From: CAZQRW01 sp964596115
GTDB lineage: Bacteria > Hydrothermota > UBA3072 > B12-G15
NCBI GenBank assembly: GCA_964596115.1
Contig: CAZQRW010000004.1
Coordinates: forward strand, 1-64,000
DNA: 64,000 bases
Reading direction: 5' to 3'
Shown: piece by piece, positions 34,273 to 43,474 of the stretch
Layout: each line of letters starts with the position of its first letter
Position numbering within the stretch: the first letter of the stretch is position 1
The notes under the pieces: generated by a model
The model's database searches: none
What the model saw: the letters and a program-made list of their open reading frames with translations, nothing else
What the model was told of the DNA's origin: nothing
Position numbers and translations under genes: made by a program

Positions 34273-35253
34273 TTACCATTTCAGTACCGCGGCACCCCAG
34301 GTAAATCCACCGCCAAATGCATCAAAAAGAACAATATCTCCCTTTTTAACCTTACCATTTCTTACAGCTTCATCAAGGGCTATAGGAATAGTCGCTGCTG
34401 AAACATTTGCAGTATGGTCAATTGTAATAAATGTATTTTCTTTTGGAATGCCAGCTCTTTCTCGCGTTGCCTCAATTATTCTTAAATTTGCTTGATGAGG
34501 AATGAAAATGTCAACATCCTTTCCCTCTATACCAGCTTTTTTTAATGCCTCTACGGCTGCCATTTGCATAGAACGAACTGCACTCTTAAAGACTTCATTA
34601 CCTGCCATAAATACCGTATGAAGCTTTTTTTCCACAGTTTCTTTTGAAGCTGGCATTCTTGACCCTCCTGCAGGTTGAACAAGTAAGTCCCCAAGATTCC
34701 CATCAGCACCCCAATATGTTGAAAGAATTCCTGAATCATCCTCACTTTCTTCCAACACTGCGCACCCAGCACCGTCACCAAAGAGGACACAGGTAGAACG
34801 GTCTTCCCAATTTACTGCCCTCGACATCGTCTCTCCACCACAAAGAAGAATCCTTCTTACATTTTTGGATTCTATAAGGCCCTTCGAAATCACAAGTCCG
34901 TATAACCATCCAGAACAACCAGCCTCCATATCAAATGCGGCCTGTCCCTTTGTATTCAAGTGTTTTTGCACCCAGCAAGCAGTGGATGGATAGGCATTAT
35001 CTGGTGTATCGGTAGCCACGATAATGGCATCTATATCTTCAATACTTTTCTCAGCCATTTCCAAGGCATTTATTGCTGCCTTTGCTACCATATCGCTTGT
35101 TGCTTCGTTATCGGCAGCTATGTGCCTTTCAACTATTCCTGTCCTCGTTCTAATCCATTCATCACTTGTATCCACTATTTTCTCAAGATCAAAGTTCGTT
35201 AAGATCTTTTCAGGAAGATACGAACCAATTCCAGTTATTCTTACCCTTTTCAT
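34273..35253 (-). CDS. fabH: Beta-ketoacyl-ACP synthase III
   Basis: 326 residues. Starts fatty-acid synthesis by condensing an acyl-CoA with malonyl-ACP. The Cys-His-Asn triad is visible as EAGCSGWLYGL (Cys near residue 113), FIPHQANLRII and DHTANVSAATI. Others (WIRTRTGIVERHIA; LLCGGETMSRAVNWEDR) agree with FabH. Because it lies between ptb and the por genes, it is well placed to use branched-chain or butyryl primers made by the operon, as Bacillus FabH does. The start overlaps the ptb stop by 4 bp. Family firm; primer preference inferred. Confidence 0.93.
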   Translation of the reverse strand: MKRVRITGIGSYLPEKILTNFDLEKIVDTSDEWIRTRTGIVERHIAADNEATSDMVAKAAINALEMAEKSIEDIDAIIVATDTPDNAYPSTACWVQKHLNTKGQAAFDMEAGCSGWLYGLVISKGLIESKNVRRILLCGGETMSRAVNWEDRSTCVLFGDGAGCAVLEESEDDSGILSTYWGADGNLGDLLVQPAGGSRMPASKETVEKKLHTVFMAGNEVFKSAVRSMQMAAVEALKKAGIEGKDVDIFIPHQANLRIIEATRERAGIPKENTFITIDHTANVSAATIPIALDEAVRNGKVKKGDIVLFDAFGGGFTWGAAVLKW

Positions 35254-36164
35254 TTCTTACCTGCCATAACTGCGGCTAATGCTATTGAATAGAATTTTGA
35301 CTCTTCGCTGTCAGCCCTTGAAGTTAAGACACAAGGTACTGTTGCTCCTGTAACCATTGCAGCAAGACGACCATGCGCAAATTTTGTTATAGATTTAAAA
35401 AATACATTACTCGCCTCAATATTTGGAAACACAAGGATATCTGCATCCCCACCAACAGGGCTTTTTAATCCCTTTATTTCGCAGGCTTCTTTTGAAACCG
35501 CTACATCAAGGGCAAGTGGACCGTCTACAATAGCCCCCCTTAACTGTTTTCTATCAGCCATCTTTGCTATGATGGCTGCATCTATTGTCGCCTCCATTCT
35601 ATTACTAACCTTTTCTGTTGCAGCAACAATAGCAGCCTTCGGATTATCAATTCCAAACTTATGTGCAACATCTATTGCATAATTTAACATTGTGATCTTT
35701 TGTTTAAGATCTGGCTTAGGGATTACAGCAACATCTGTTACAAAAAGTAATTTTGGATATGCAGAGGTTTCCATAATTGCAATATGGCTCAAGATCTTTC
35801 CAGGGGGAAGCAGCCCATGCTCCTTATCCAGGATAAGTTTCATATAAACATCTGTAGGAAGGAGACCCTTCATAAGCACCTCGGCTTCACCCTTCTTTAC
35901 CAGATCTCTGGCAACCCTTCCTGCTTCTACTGGTTCTTTAATATCAATAATCTCAAATATTGATGAATCAATCCCCTTTTCTTTAGACAGTTCTATTATC
36001 TTATCCCTATCACCGACAAGTTTTGCGTGGACAAGACCTTCCTTTACTCCCCTGTGAACTGCCTCTATCGTATGAGGATCCTGACCATTTGCAACAGAAA
36101 GTGTCATAGTCTCTCTGCCTTTAACATGCTCAACAAGTTGATTTAGTGTCCTAATTGGTTCCAT
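35250..36164 (-). CDS. ptb: Phosphate butyryltransferase
   Basis: 304 residues, the usual Ptb length. It exchanges CoA for phosphate on butyryl-CoA or branched acyl-CoA to give an acyl phosphate. Seen: VANGQDPHTIEAVHRGVKEG, LMKGLLPTDVYMKLILDKE, FVTDVAVIPKPDLKQKI, and the C-terminal NIEASNVFFKSITKF. It pairs with Buk, 11 bp upstream, in the classic ptb-buk unit, although the gene order here is buk first. The phosphotransacetylase Pta would be longer or share less of this pattern; the Buk neighbour decides it. Confidence 0.92.
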   Translation of the reverse strand: MEPIRTLNQLVEHVKGRETMTLSVANGQDPHTIEAVHRGVKEGLVHAKLVGDRDKIIELSKEKGIDSSIFEIIDIKEPVEAGRVARDLVKKGEAEVLMKGLLPTDVYMKLILDKEHGLLPPGKILSHIAIMETSAYPKLLFVTDVAVIPKPDLKQKITMLNYAIDVAHKFGIDNPKAAIVAATEKVSNRMEATIDAAIIAKMADRKQLRGAIVDGPLALDVAVSKEACEIKGLKSPVGGDADILVFPNIEASNVFFKSITKFAHGRLAAMVTGATVPCVLTSRADSEESKFYSIALAAVMAGKK

Positions 36165-36175
36165 TTTCTTTCCTC

Positions 36176-37243
36176 CTAATATTCTTTTGGTTTTTCTTCA
36201 TTTTTTAATACCCTTAACGCTCCAAATGCAAGGGCTTCCATTTCATCTTCTCCCGGACAAACGATTACCTTTGATATATATTCAACCTTCCTCTTTATCT
36301 CATCAACAAGGTATTTATAATGAGCAAGCCCACCCGTAAGAATAATAGCGTCCACCCTACCCTCGAGAACTGCTCCCAACCCTCCAATTTCCTTGGATAT
36401 TTGATATACCATTCCATCAACTATTTTTTTCGCCTCCCCATCACCATCATCAATTCTACTTGCAACCTCCTTCATATCGCTAGTGCCAAGGTAAGCAACA
36501 ACACCACCCTTACCAGCACACAGCTTTTTCAGCTCGTCTTTTGAATATTTACCTGAGAGTGTCAGTTCTATTGTATCCCATACGGGTAAACCACCAGCTC
36601 TTTCTGGGGCAAAAGGGCCATCCCCATTAAGCGCATTATTTACGTCTACTACTTTTCCCCTCCTATGGGCTGCAACAGAAACTCCACCACCCAAATGGGC
36701 TATTATAAAATTCATATCCTCATAACTTTTATTAAAATATTCTTTCGCTATTTTTCTTCCCACTGCTTTGTGATTTAGGGCATGAAAGATACTACGCCTT
36801 GTGATCACTGGTAACCCTGAGAGTTTTGCAAGCTCATCCATCTCGTCCACAACCACAGGATCGACTATGAAGGATGGAATACCAAGGGGATGAGCAATCT
36901 CATATGCAATAATTCCTCCCAGGTTTGAGGCATGTTCACCCTGAAGCCCTTGTTCCAAATCCCGCAACATTTGCTCATTTACAGTGTACGTTCCGCTGGC
37001 AATGGGACGTAAGAGTCCACCCCTCCCCACTACTGCTGAAAGTCTACTTATGTCAAATTTTTTTTCTTTTAATAACTTCAAAATTATGTCTTTTCTAACA
37101 TCTTTCTGGTCAACTATTCTATGAAACTGAGAGATTTGCTCTGTAGAATGGGGAATATTCTGAACAAAAATCTTTTTTGTATCGGAAAACCAACCGATTT
37201 TGGTAGAGGTAGAGCCAGGATTCACAACAAGTATTTCAAACAT
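36176..37243 (-). CDS. buk: Butyrate kinase
   Basis: 355 residues, exactly the usual length. Catalyses butyryl phosphate (or isobutyryl and related acyl phosphates) plus ADP to acid plus ATP. ASKHA-fold motifs: ILVVNPGSTSTKIGWF (phosphate 1), NFIIAHLGGGVSVAAHRRGKVV (phosphate 2) and IILTGGLAHYKYLV with the adenosine loop. It begins the operon with AAAGGAGGTAAA before the ATG and a promoter just above. With AckA at 60898 the genome has at least two acyl kinases. Some such kinases act on branched acids; that is inferred from the por/fabH neighbours. Confidence 0.95.
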   Translation of the reverse strand: MFEILVVNPGSTSTKIGWFSDTKKIFVQNIPHSTEQISQFHRIVDQKDVRKDIILKLLKEKKFDISRLSAVVGRGGLLRPIASGTYTVNEQMLRDLEQGLQGEHASNLGGIIAYEIAHPLGIPSFIVDPVVVDEMDELAKLSGLPVITRRSIFHALNHKAVGRKIAKEYFNKSYEDMNFIIAHLGGGVSVAAHRRGKVVDVNNALNGDGPFAPERAGGLPVWDTIELTLSGKYSKDELKKLCAGKGGVVAYLGTSDMKEVASRIDDGDGEAKKIVDGMVYQISKEIGGLGAVLEGRVDAIILTGGLAHYKYLVDEIKRKVEYISKVIVCPGEDEMEALAFGALRVLKNEEKPKEY

Positions 37244-37277
37244 TTTACCTCCTTTGTCTTTTCAATTTAATGCTATA

Positions 37278-37305
37278 ATCTTATTCGCATTTTTCAATTT
37301 GTCAA
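37278..37305 (-). promoter_or_regulatory. Promoter of the buk-ptb-fabH-por operon
   Basis: Minus strand: TTGACA (37300-37305), 16-bp spacer, TAAGAT (37278-37283), giving a short leader with the buk ribosome binding site. An alternative TATAGC would need a 22-bp spacer. The rest of 37244-37443 holds only a weak 6-bp hairpin near 37377. Confidence 0.55.
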
Positions 37306-37443
37306 CAATTAGAGAATTTTTTCTCAAACTTTTGAGTAAATTTTTTGGGGGGGTAGAGCAACATTCCGGATTGAAAATCAGTGGAAAAACTGATAGAAAA
37401 GCCCTGAGAAAATTTAAATTATTTTAAGATTTTATTGGGTTAA

Positions 37444-38370
37444 TCATAGATTCCTGCCTGGAAAACTTTCATGGAAATACGGTCTCCATTCATTTGGATG
37501 AGATGAATAAACGATTATTTTTATACCTTCTCTTCCTTCAATAATTATCTTACCCTTCTCCAGTCTAATATGGGATTCTGACAGGTCTACACCATAGTAT
37601 TTTTTCCTAAAAGAGTAGATGATAAGTTCTTTGGATGTTAAAATAAGAGAACAAGGTATATTTACTGTTCTTGCTCCCTTTTTAACTGAACAATAATCAT
37701 TCTCTTCCAATTTGATTGATTCTGCTGGAATAGAAAGTGGCTTTTTCCCACCCAAATTAAAAATTAAATAGACTACGAAAAAGGTAAAAAGAAAAATCCC
37801 GGCAAGGAGAAGTACAATAAAGTATGCCGGTTGCATCATCGAAAATGGTATTTTTATCTGATCCAGTTCGCCCTTCATTTTTTCTGCATCAACCTTCCTT
37901 TTTCCTATCTTTAGATTTATAAGAAATTTATCAATAATAGACTTATATTTATCCTCTGAAGAGGAAGTATAAAGGTCAAACCAGTAAACTGCACCCTCAA
38001 ATGGAAATAATACCACAATGTAATATCCCTTTCCCAAATCACTCACTCCATAAATCCCTTTCTCACCAAGAAGATCTATATTCCACACTTTATATAAGCC
38101 CTTTATTTTTTCCGAATTTTCAAGATGTAAAAAGGAACCCTCTGGATTATTTGAACGCATATAAAGCACCCTAAATTTTGCATTTATTCCCTTAAACACA
38201 ATACCCTTCCATTCATCATTAGTAAACATAGTTTTTGATAATAAAGGATAATAGGATTCTATATCAAAATACCTGGTTTTCTTAAATCGGATAGGCTTGG
38301 AGACTAAATATGCTACTACTGCCAAAATAACAACATCTATTAAAAAAATTAGACCGAGGATCCTCTTCAT
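37444..38370 (-). CDS. Bitopic/two-helix membrane protein of unknown function
   Basis: 308 residues, not recognised. One helix at the very N-terminus (LGLIFLIDVVILAVVAYLV) and one near residue 185-207 (FIVLLLAGIFLFTFFVVYLI) enclose a periplasmic-looking region of about 150 residues. A C-terminal cytoplasmic domain (KKGARTVNIPCSLILTSKEL onward) is beta-rich and reminiscent of a PH-like or DUF fold. It follows secA with no space between stop and ATG, so it is the last gene of the purA-secA unit. Nothing suggests an enzyme. Confidence 0.65.
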   Translation of the reverse strand: MKRILGLIFLIDVVILAVVAYLVSKPIRFKKTRYFDIESYYPLLSKTMFTNDEWKGIVFKGINAKFRVLYMRSNNPEGSFLHLENSEKIKGLYKVWNIDLLGEKGIYGVSDLGKGYYIVVLFPFEGAVYWFDLYTSSSEDKYKSIIDKFLINLKIGKRKVDAEKMKGELDQIKIPFSMMQPAYFIVLLLAGIFLFTFFVVYLIFNLGGKKPLSIPAESIKLEENDYCSVKKGARTVNIPCSLILTSKELIIYSFRKKYYGVDLSESHIRLEKGKIIIEGREGIKIIVYSSHPNEWRPYFHESFPGRNL

Positions 38371-41300
38371 CTACAAATTTCTCCCATGACACTTTTTAAA
38401 TTTTTTACCACTACCGCAGGGACACGGGGCATTTCTACCAATATCCTTTATCGCTTTTATTTTGCCCTCTTTTTTCATTCTATTTACAGCCTCAGCAAAT
38501 TTCCTGTCAAGAACTGCATCCCCAATGGTTGGCATCTTCTCCTGGGGGGATAGAGTTTTTTTACTCCCTTTTGCCTGGAGATTTTTTTCTTCAGGGCCTC
38601 CCCCCTTAAACTCTTCCTTCTGTGCAACTCCCGCTACTTCCTGTGGAAGTTGTACAGCCTCTGGTCTGAATCTAAACATATATTTTACTACTTCCTTTGA
38701 TATGTTGAACATCAACTCTTCAAACATACCAAATGCTTCTCTTTTATACTCTACGAGTGGATCTTTTTGTGCATAACTCCTCAAAGATATCCCTTCCTTC
38801 AGGGCATCAAGTTCATAGAGGTGATGTCTCCAGTTTGTATCAATTACCTGAAGCATTATGAGTCTTTCGTATTCTCTCATCCTTTCAGAAGAAACAATTT
38901 GCTCTTTTTCTTCATATCTTTTCTTTATTAAATCCAAAAGTTTCTCTTCAAATTCCTGTTTTTTTATTCCACTTTTTTCATTTTCAGGTATACTTAAATC
39001 AACAAGGAAATACTCAATTGTATCCGCCCTCAGACCTTCCCAATCCCAAGATTCTGCGTAATTGCCTCCTGTATAGGAATCAAAGATATCATAAAAAACA
39101 TCTTCCATCATTTCCATTACCCTTTCCTTTAAATCCTTACCATCCAGTATCTCATTTCTTAACGAATATATTACTTCCCTCTGTTTATTCATAACGTCGT
39201 CATACTCAAGAAGCCTCTTCCTTATATCAAAATTATACCTTTCAACTCTCTTTTGGGCATTTTCTATCGCCTTAGAAATAAGAGGGTGCTTAATAGGTTC
39301 CCCTTCTTTTATTCCCATTCTATCCATTGCATGTGATATTCGCTCCGTTGCAAATAATCTCATAAGATCATCCTCAAGGGAAACAAAAAAACGAGATGCA
39401 CCTGGGTCTCCCTGCCTTCCTGCCCTTCCTCTTAACTGATTATCAATTCTCCTTGCTTCATGCCTTTCTGTACCTATTATGTGAAGGCCACAAGGCATAT
39501 TCTCCTCACATTTCTTTGGATCATCTACCTTACATTGTGAGAGAAACCATTCTATCTTCTTAACCTCTTCCTGGGATTGAGCCCTTCTGAAGGCCTCATC
39601 CTTCTTCAGACAACAAAGAGGACATTTAACAACACCTTCCCCAAGTTTTATATCTGTACCCCTTCCTGCCATATTTGTTGCAATCGTAACTTTACCCTTT
39701 TCTCCTGCATGGGAAATAATCTCCGCCTCCATCTTGTGATACTTCGCATTAAGAACCTGGTGCGGTATCCCCTGCCTCTTTAACATCCTTGAAAGAATTT
39801 CAGAAACATCTACAGATACGGTACCCACAAGTACAGGAATGCCTGCCTTATGTAGTCTTTCCACCTCTTTTACTACTGCATTGTACTTTTCTCTCTTTGT
39901 TCTGTATATTAAATCATCATAATCAACCCTTCTTACAGGTGCATTCGTGGGGATTACTACCACATCAATTTTATAGATCTCCCAGAACTCAGATGCCTCC
40001 GTTGCCGCAGTACCTGTCATCCCTGCAAGCTTCTCATACATTCTAAAATAGTTCTGAAGGGTTATTGTTGCAAGGGTCTGTGTTTCTCTCTCTACCTGTA
40101 CACCTTCTTTCGCTTCAAGGGCTTGATGGAGACCATCTGAGTATCTCCTTCCCGGCATTAAGCGCCCAGTAAATTCATCTACTATAATAACTTTGTTATT
40201 TTGGACGATATACTCTACATCTTTCTCAAAAAGGGAATATGCCTTTAATAACTGCTGAATAGAATGAACTTTTTCAGATTTTTCTGCATACTCCCTTTGA
40301 ATCGACTCCCTCTCAACCAATCTTTCCCTGGCGGAGAGTTTTTCGTTTTTGTCAATTCTTGAAAGTTCTGTTGATAGATCTGGCAAGACAAAGAAATCAG
40401 GATCATTTGGAGCGATAGAATTTCTTCCCATCTCTGAGATATCCACTGTATTTGCCTTTTCATCAATTGCAAAGTATAGATCTTCATCAACCTCATGCAT
40501 CTTTTTCTCTTTAAGAAATTTTGCCTCCGTTGACTCAATGAGGTCCTGAATACCTGGTTCATGCATTAACTTCATAAGCCTCTTATTCTTAGGAGCCCCT
40601 CTTTTTGCCTGAAGTAGTTTCAAACCTGCTTCCTCTGTTTTTCCTTCCTTCAATAATCTTTCTGCGTCGGCAATCATCTTATTAACAAGAAGTGTCTGTT
40701 TCCTCACAACCCTCTCTACAGCAGGTCTTAATTTATCGTAATGTTGCACAGAAACATCAACAGGGCCTGAAATAATAAGTGGGGTTCTTGCCTCATCAAT
40801 CAATACAGAGTCAACTTCATCAACAATAGCATAGTAGTGGCCTCTTTGAACCCTGTGTTCAGGCATAACAGCCATATTATCCCTTAAATAATCAAATCCA
40901 AATTCGTTGTTAGTACCATAGGTGATGTCTGCCATGTATTCCTTTCTTCTTTCCTCTGGCTCCATACCCATCTGTATCACTCCAATGGTGAGACCAAGGG
41001 TTTCGTAAACAGGACCCATCCATTCCTTATCCCTCTTGGCAAGATAATCATTGACTGTAATAAGATGACACCCTTTACCCGTTAGAGCATTCAAGTAAAG
41101 TGGCATTGTTGCAGCAAGTGTCTTACCCTCACCTGTAGCCATCTCTGCAATATTTCCCTGATGAAGTACAATTGCACCCATTATTTGAACATCATATGGG
41201 ACCATATTCCATTCCTTTTCTAATCCTGTTACCATCCATGTTTTACCAAGAAGCCTTCTCTCCACCTCTTTTACAAGAGCAAAGGCCTCCACCATAATAT

Positions 41301-41472
41301 CGTCCAGGGGCTCGCCTTCTTTCAATCTTTGCTTAAACTCATCAGTGAGTTTTGGGATTTCCTCATCAGAGAGACCTTTGTATTGTTCAAATTGTCTATT
41401 TATTTCTTTTACTGTAGGCCAAAGCTTCTTTAAAACCCGCTCGTTTCTTGAACCAAATATTTTAGTCAACAT
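38371..41472 (-). CDS. secA: Preprotein translocase ATPase SecA (long form)
   Basis: Motor of the general secretion pathway. 1033 residues, against about 900 for E. coli. DEAD-motor motifs: ATGEGKTLAATMPLYL (Walker A), DEVDSVLIDEARTPL, and GRGTDIKLG with RIDNQLRGRAGRQGDPG. The C-terminal zinc tail is CPCGSGKKFKKCHG. Extra length comes from a helical insert in the preprotein cross-linking region (residues about 255-345, AERLLKEGKTEEAGLKLLQ), as in FCB-group SecA, and from a Cys-rich insert before GLHIIGTERHE (CPLCCLKKDEA and others). The start overlaps purA by 11 bp and has GGAGAG before it. Confidence 0.97.
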   Translation of the reverse strand: MLTKIFGSRNERVLKKLWPTVKEINRQFEQYKGLSDEEIPKLTDEFKQRLKEGEPLDDIMVEAFALVKEVERRLLGKTWMVTGLEKEWNMVPYDVQIMGAIVLHQGNIAEMATGEGKTLAATMPLYLNALTGKGCHLITVNDYLAKRDKEWMGPVYETLGLTIGVIQMGMEPEERRKEYMADITYGTNNEFGFDYLRDNMAVMPEHRVQRGHYYAIVDEVDSVLIDEARTPLIISGPVDVSVQHYDKLRPAVERVVRKQTLLVNKMIADAERLLKEGKTEEAGLKLLQAKRGAPKNKRLMKLMHEPGIQDLIESTEAKFLKEKKMHEVDEDLYFAIDEKANTVDISEMGRNSIAPNDPDFFVLPDLSTELSRIDKNEKLSARERLVERESIQREYAEKSEKVHSIQQLLKAYSLFEKDVEYIVQNNKVIIVDEFTGRLMPGRRYSDGLHQALEAKEGVQVERETQTLATITLQNYFRMYEKLAGMTGTAATEASEFWEIYKIDVVVIPTNAPVRRVDYDDLIYRTKREKYNAVVKEVERLHKAGIPVLVGTVSVDVSEILSRMLKRQGIPHQVLNAKYHKMEAEIISHAGEKGKVTIATNMAGRGTDIKLGEGVVKCPLCCLKKDEAFRRAQSQEEVKKIEWFLSQCKVDDPKKCEENMPCGLHIIGTERHEARRIDNQLRGRAGRQGDPGASRFFVSLEDDLMRLFATERISHAMDRMGIKEGEPIKHPLISKAIENAQKRVERYNFDIRKRLLEYDDVMNKQREVIYSLRNEILDGKDLKERVMEMMEDVFYDIFDSYTGGNYAESWDWEGLRADTIEYFLVDLSIPENEKSGIKKQEFEEKLLDLIKKRYEEKEQIVSSERMREYERLIMLQVIDTNWRHHLYELDALKEGISLRSYAQKDPLVEYKREAFGMFEELMFNISKEVVKYMFRFRPEAVQLPQEVAGVAQKEEFKGGGPEEKNLQAKGSKKTLSPQEKMPTIGDAVLDRKFAEAVNRMKKEGKIKAIKDIGRNAPCPCGSGKKFKKCHGRNL

Positions 41473-42679
41473 ATATAAGTTCTGTTCTCTCCTTTCCCTT
41501 TGATATTAAAGAAACCCTAACACCTAAATAATCCTGCAAAAGATTGATGAATTTCTTTAGTGGTTTGGGGGTACTAAACCAGGTTTCCGCCCCCTCAAGA
41601 TCTCCCCATCCCTCAACCTCCTTATACTCCACCTCAACTTTTTCAAATGTATCTACATTTACTGGATAGGTCTCAAGAGGGTAACCATCAAGAAGGTAGC
41701 CAACACCTATCCTTACTACATCAAGACCTGAAAGAACGTCGGCTTTGGTAAGTACGATTTCATCTACTCCATTTAGCATAACTGAATATTTTAACTGGAA
41801 AAGATCCAGCCACCCTATTCTTCTCTCTCTGCCCGTCGTAGCACCGTACTCTTTACCCCTTTCTCTTAATTCTTTGGCAAGGACTTCCTTTATTTCTGTA
41901 GGAAAAGGCCCATTGCCTACCCTTGTCGTATAAGCCTTTGCAACACCAATAACCTTATTTATGTCTTTATGAGTTAAACCAGTACCAGTAAGTGCACCAC
42001 CCAGGCTTGGATTAGAAGAGGTTACAAAGGGATAGGTTCCAAAATCAATGTCCAGCATCGTGCCCTGAGCACCCTCGAGAAGAATAGTCTTATTGGTGTC
42101 TGCAAAATGCCGTAGAAGATACACAGTATCAACGATCATATATTGTATCTTTTCAAAATACTGCTTTAATTTTGTAATTATAGTCCTCGTATCCTTTGTT
42201 TTCTGCCCAACAATTTTCCTGACATAATCCCAATTCCCAAGATCTCCCATCCTTATACCAAATCTCCCGATTTTATCCATATATGTAGGCCCAACACCCA
42301 TATGGGTAGTTCCTATTGACCTTTTCTTTTCGAGTCTTACATCCTCATTTTTGTGGTATGGTAATATTACATTGGCTCTACTGCTGATAAATATTCTCCC
42401 TGTTGTATTTATACCAAGGTATTCTACTTTTTCCAGTTCTTCAAGCAAAAGTTCAATATCTATAACACAGCCATTACCAATTACGGTTATTGTGTCGTTT
42501 CCAAATATACCTGCAGGGATGTGATGAAAAACAACCTCCTCTCCATTGAAGTAAACAGTATGCCCCGCATTTGGGCCACCCTGATATCTAACTACAATAT
42601 CAAAATTTTGAGCAAGATAATCTACTACCTTACCCTTTGCCTCATCCCCCCATTGAAGACCAAGTACCAATGTATTCAT
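41462..42679 (-). CDS. purA: Adenylosuccinate synthetase
   Basis: 405 residues. Makes adenylosuccinate from IMP, aspartate and GTP in AMP synthesis. LGLQWGDEAKGKVVDYLAQ contains the GDEGKGK-type phosphate loop (GDEAKGK here). GNGCVIDIELLLEEL and TGLTHKDINKVIGVAKAYTTRVGNGPFPTE carry IMP- and metal-binding residues; TTGRERRIGWLDL follows. A little shorter than the common 425-430 residues. The ATG shares a base with the preceding TAA. It leads directly into secA, an unusual pairing but supported by an 11-bp overlap. Confidence 0.96.
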   Translation of the reverse strand: MNTLVLGLQWGDEAKGKVVDYLAQNFDIVVRYQGGPNAGHTVYFNGEEVVFHHIPAGIFGNDTITVIGNGCVIDIELLLEELEKVEYLGINTTGRIFISSRANVILPYHKNEDVRLEKKRSIGTTHMGVGPTYMDKIGRFGIRMGDLGNWDYVRKIVGQKTKDTRTIITKLKQYFEKIQYMIVDTVYLLRHFADTNKTILLEGAQGTMLDIDFGTYPFVTSSNPSLGGALTGTGLTHKDINKVIGVAKAYTTRVGNGPFPTEIKEVLAKELRERGKEYGATTGRERRIGWLDLFQLKYSVMLNGVDEIVLTKADVLSGLDVVRIGVGYLLDGYPLETYPVNVDTFEKVEVEYKEVEGWGDLEGAETWFSTPKPLKKFINLLQDYLGVRVSLISKGKERTELIYVD

Positions 42680-43323
42680 TAGAAACTCTCCCTGAAGATA
42701 ACCTGTAATTCCCTACCAATATCTCCATTTATAATATCTTTTAGGTCTATTTGAATACCAAGAGACATAGACTGATTCAAATATCCAAAATTAAAAATAT
42801 TCTTCTTTGTATACCCGAGGCCAGCAGTATACTCAATTATAAAATAATGAGACTCTCCCAGATTCAAGTATGCATCTCCAAAAAGGTCTGCTTGTTTGTT
42901 ATTAAAGTTATAATTGATCCCTGCGCTACCAAAAATCCTTCCAAACCCTATACCTTGCTCCCTGCCTGCGCAAAGATATAAACCTTTAGTTACTGCACCT
43001 GAGAATGGTTCTGTAGAATATCCAACCAGTATATGATTTTCGTAATCCGAAAATAAATATGACCTGACATCAACCCATAAATCTTTCCCCCAGGTGATAT
43101 CCCCTGTCCCAACAATATTTTCTCCACCATAGGCAATAGACATCATAAAAAAATCCCAGAGGCCTACGCCCAACTTCATTTTTATCCAGTTATCCGGTTC
43201 AACCCTCAGGTTAAAGATAACTTCTCCATGACCAGGGACGACCGGCAATGGATTGTCAACGCCACTAATTGGACCATAAGAACTGCTACTTATTATTGTC
43301 GAAAAAATTATTAAATATATCAT
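42679..43323 (-). CDS. Putative outer-membrane protein upstream of purA
   Basis: 214 residues, not recognised. A signal-like start (MIYLIIFSTIISSSSYGPI) precedes Gly/Tyr/Phe-rich alternating strands (GEVIFNLRVEPDNWIKMKLGVGLWDFFMM, SHYFIIEYTAGLGYTKKN) that end at an aromatic residue (FRESF), as in small beta-barrels. The ATG follows AAGGAGG and a promoter; it overlaps purA by the shared base of TAATG. A barrel next to purA and secA is curious. Function unknown. Confidence 0.6.
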   Translation of the reverse strand: MIYLIIFSTIISSSSYGPISGVDNPLPVVPGHGEVIFNLRVEPDNWIKMKLGVGLWDFFMMSIAYGGENIVGTGDITWGKDLWVDVRSYLFSDYENHILVGYSTEPFSGAVTKGLYLCAGREQGIGFGRIFGSAGINYNFNNKQADLFGDAYLNLGESHYFIIEYTAGLGYTKKNIFNFGYLNQSMSLGIQIDLKDIINGDIGRELQVIFRESF

Positions 43324-43359
43324 ATAACCTCCTTATTATTTACAAAGGTTTATATATCT

Positions 43360-43387
43360 ATAATACAATTACCATTTAAAAAATCAA
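43360..43387 (-). promoter_or_regulatory. Promoter of the barrel-purA-secA operon
   Basis: Minus strand: TTGATT (43382-43387), 16-bp spacer, TATTAT (43360-43365), some 37 bp above the ATG at 43323. Confidence 0.55.
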
Positions 43388-43474
43388 CAGAAAAAGTCAC
43401 TTTCTATAATCTTCCTTCGGGATGCTGTGAATGTGGAAATAAACGAAAAATACTAAAGAAGAAAGAATGGCTTC

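Noticed and set aside
37377..37394. 6-bp hairpin ATCAGT/ACTGAT as terminator of the purA-secA operon
   Set aside because: The stem is short and AT-rich and the T run is only four bases; too weak to annotate.
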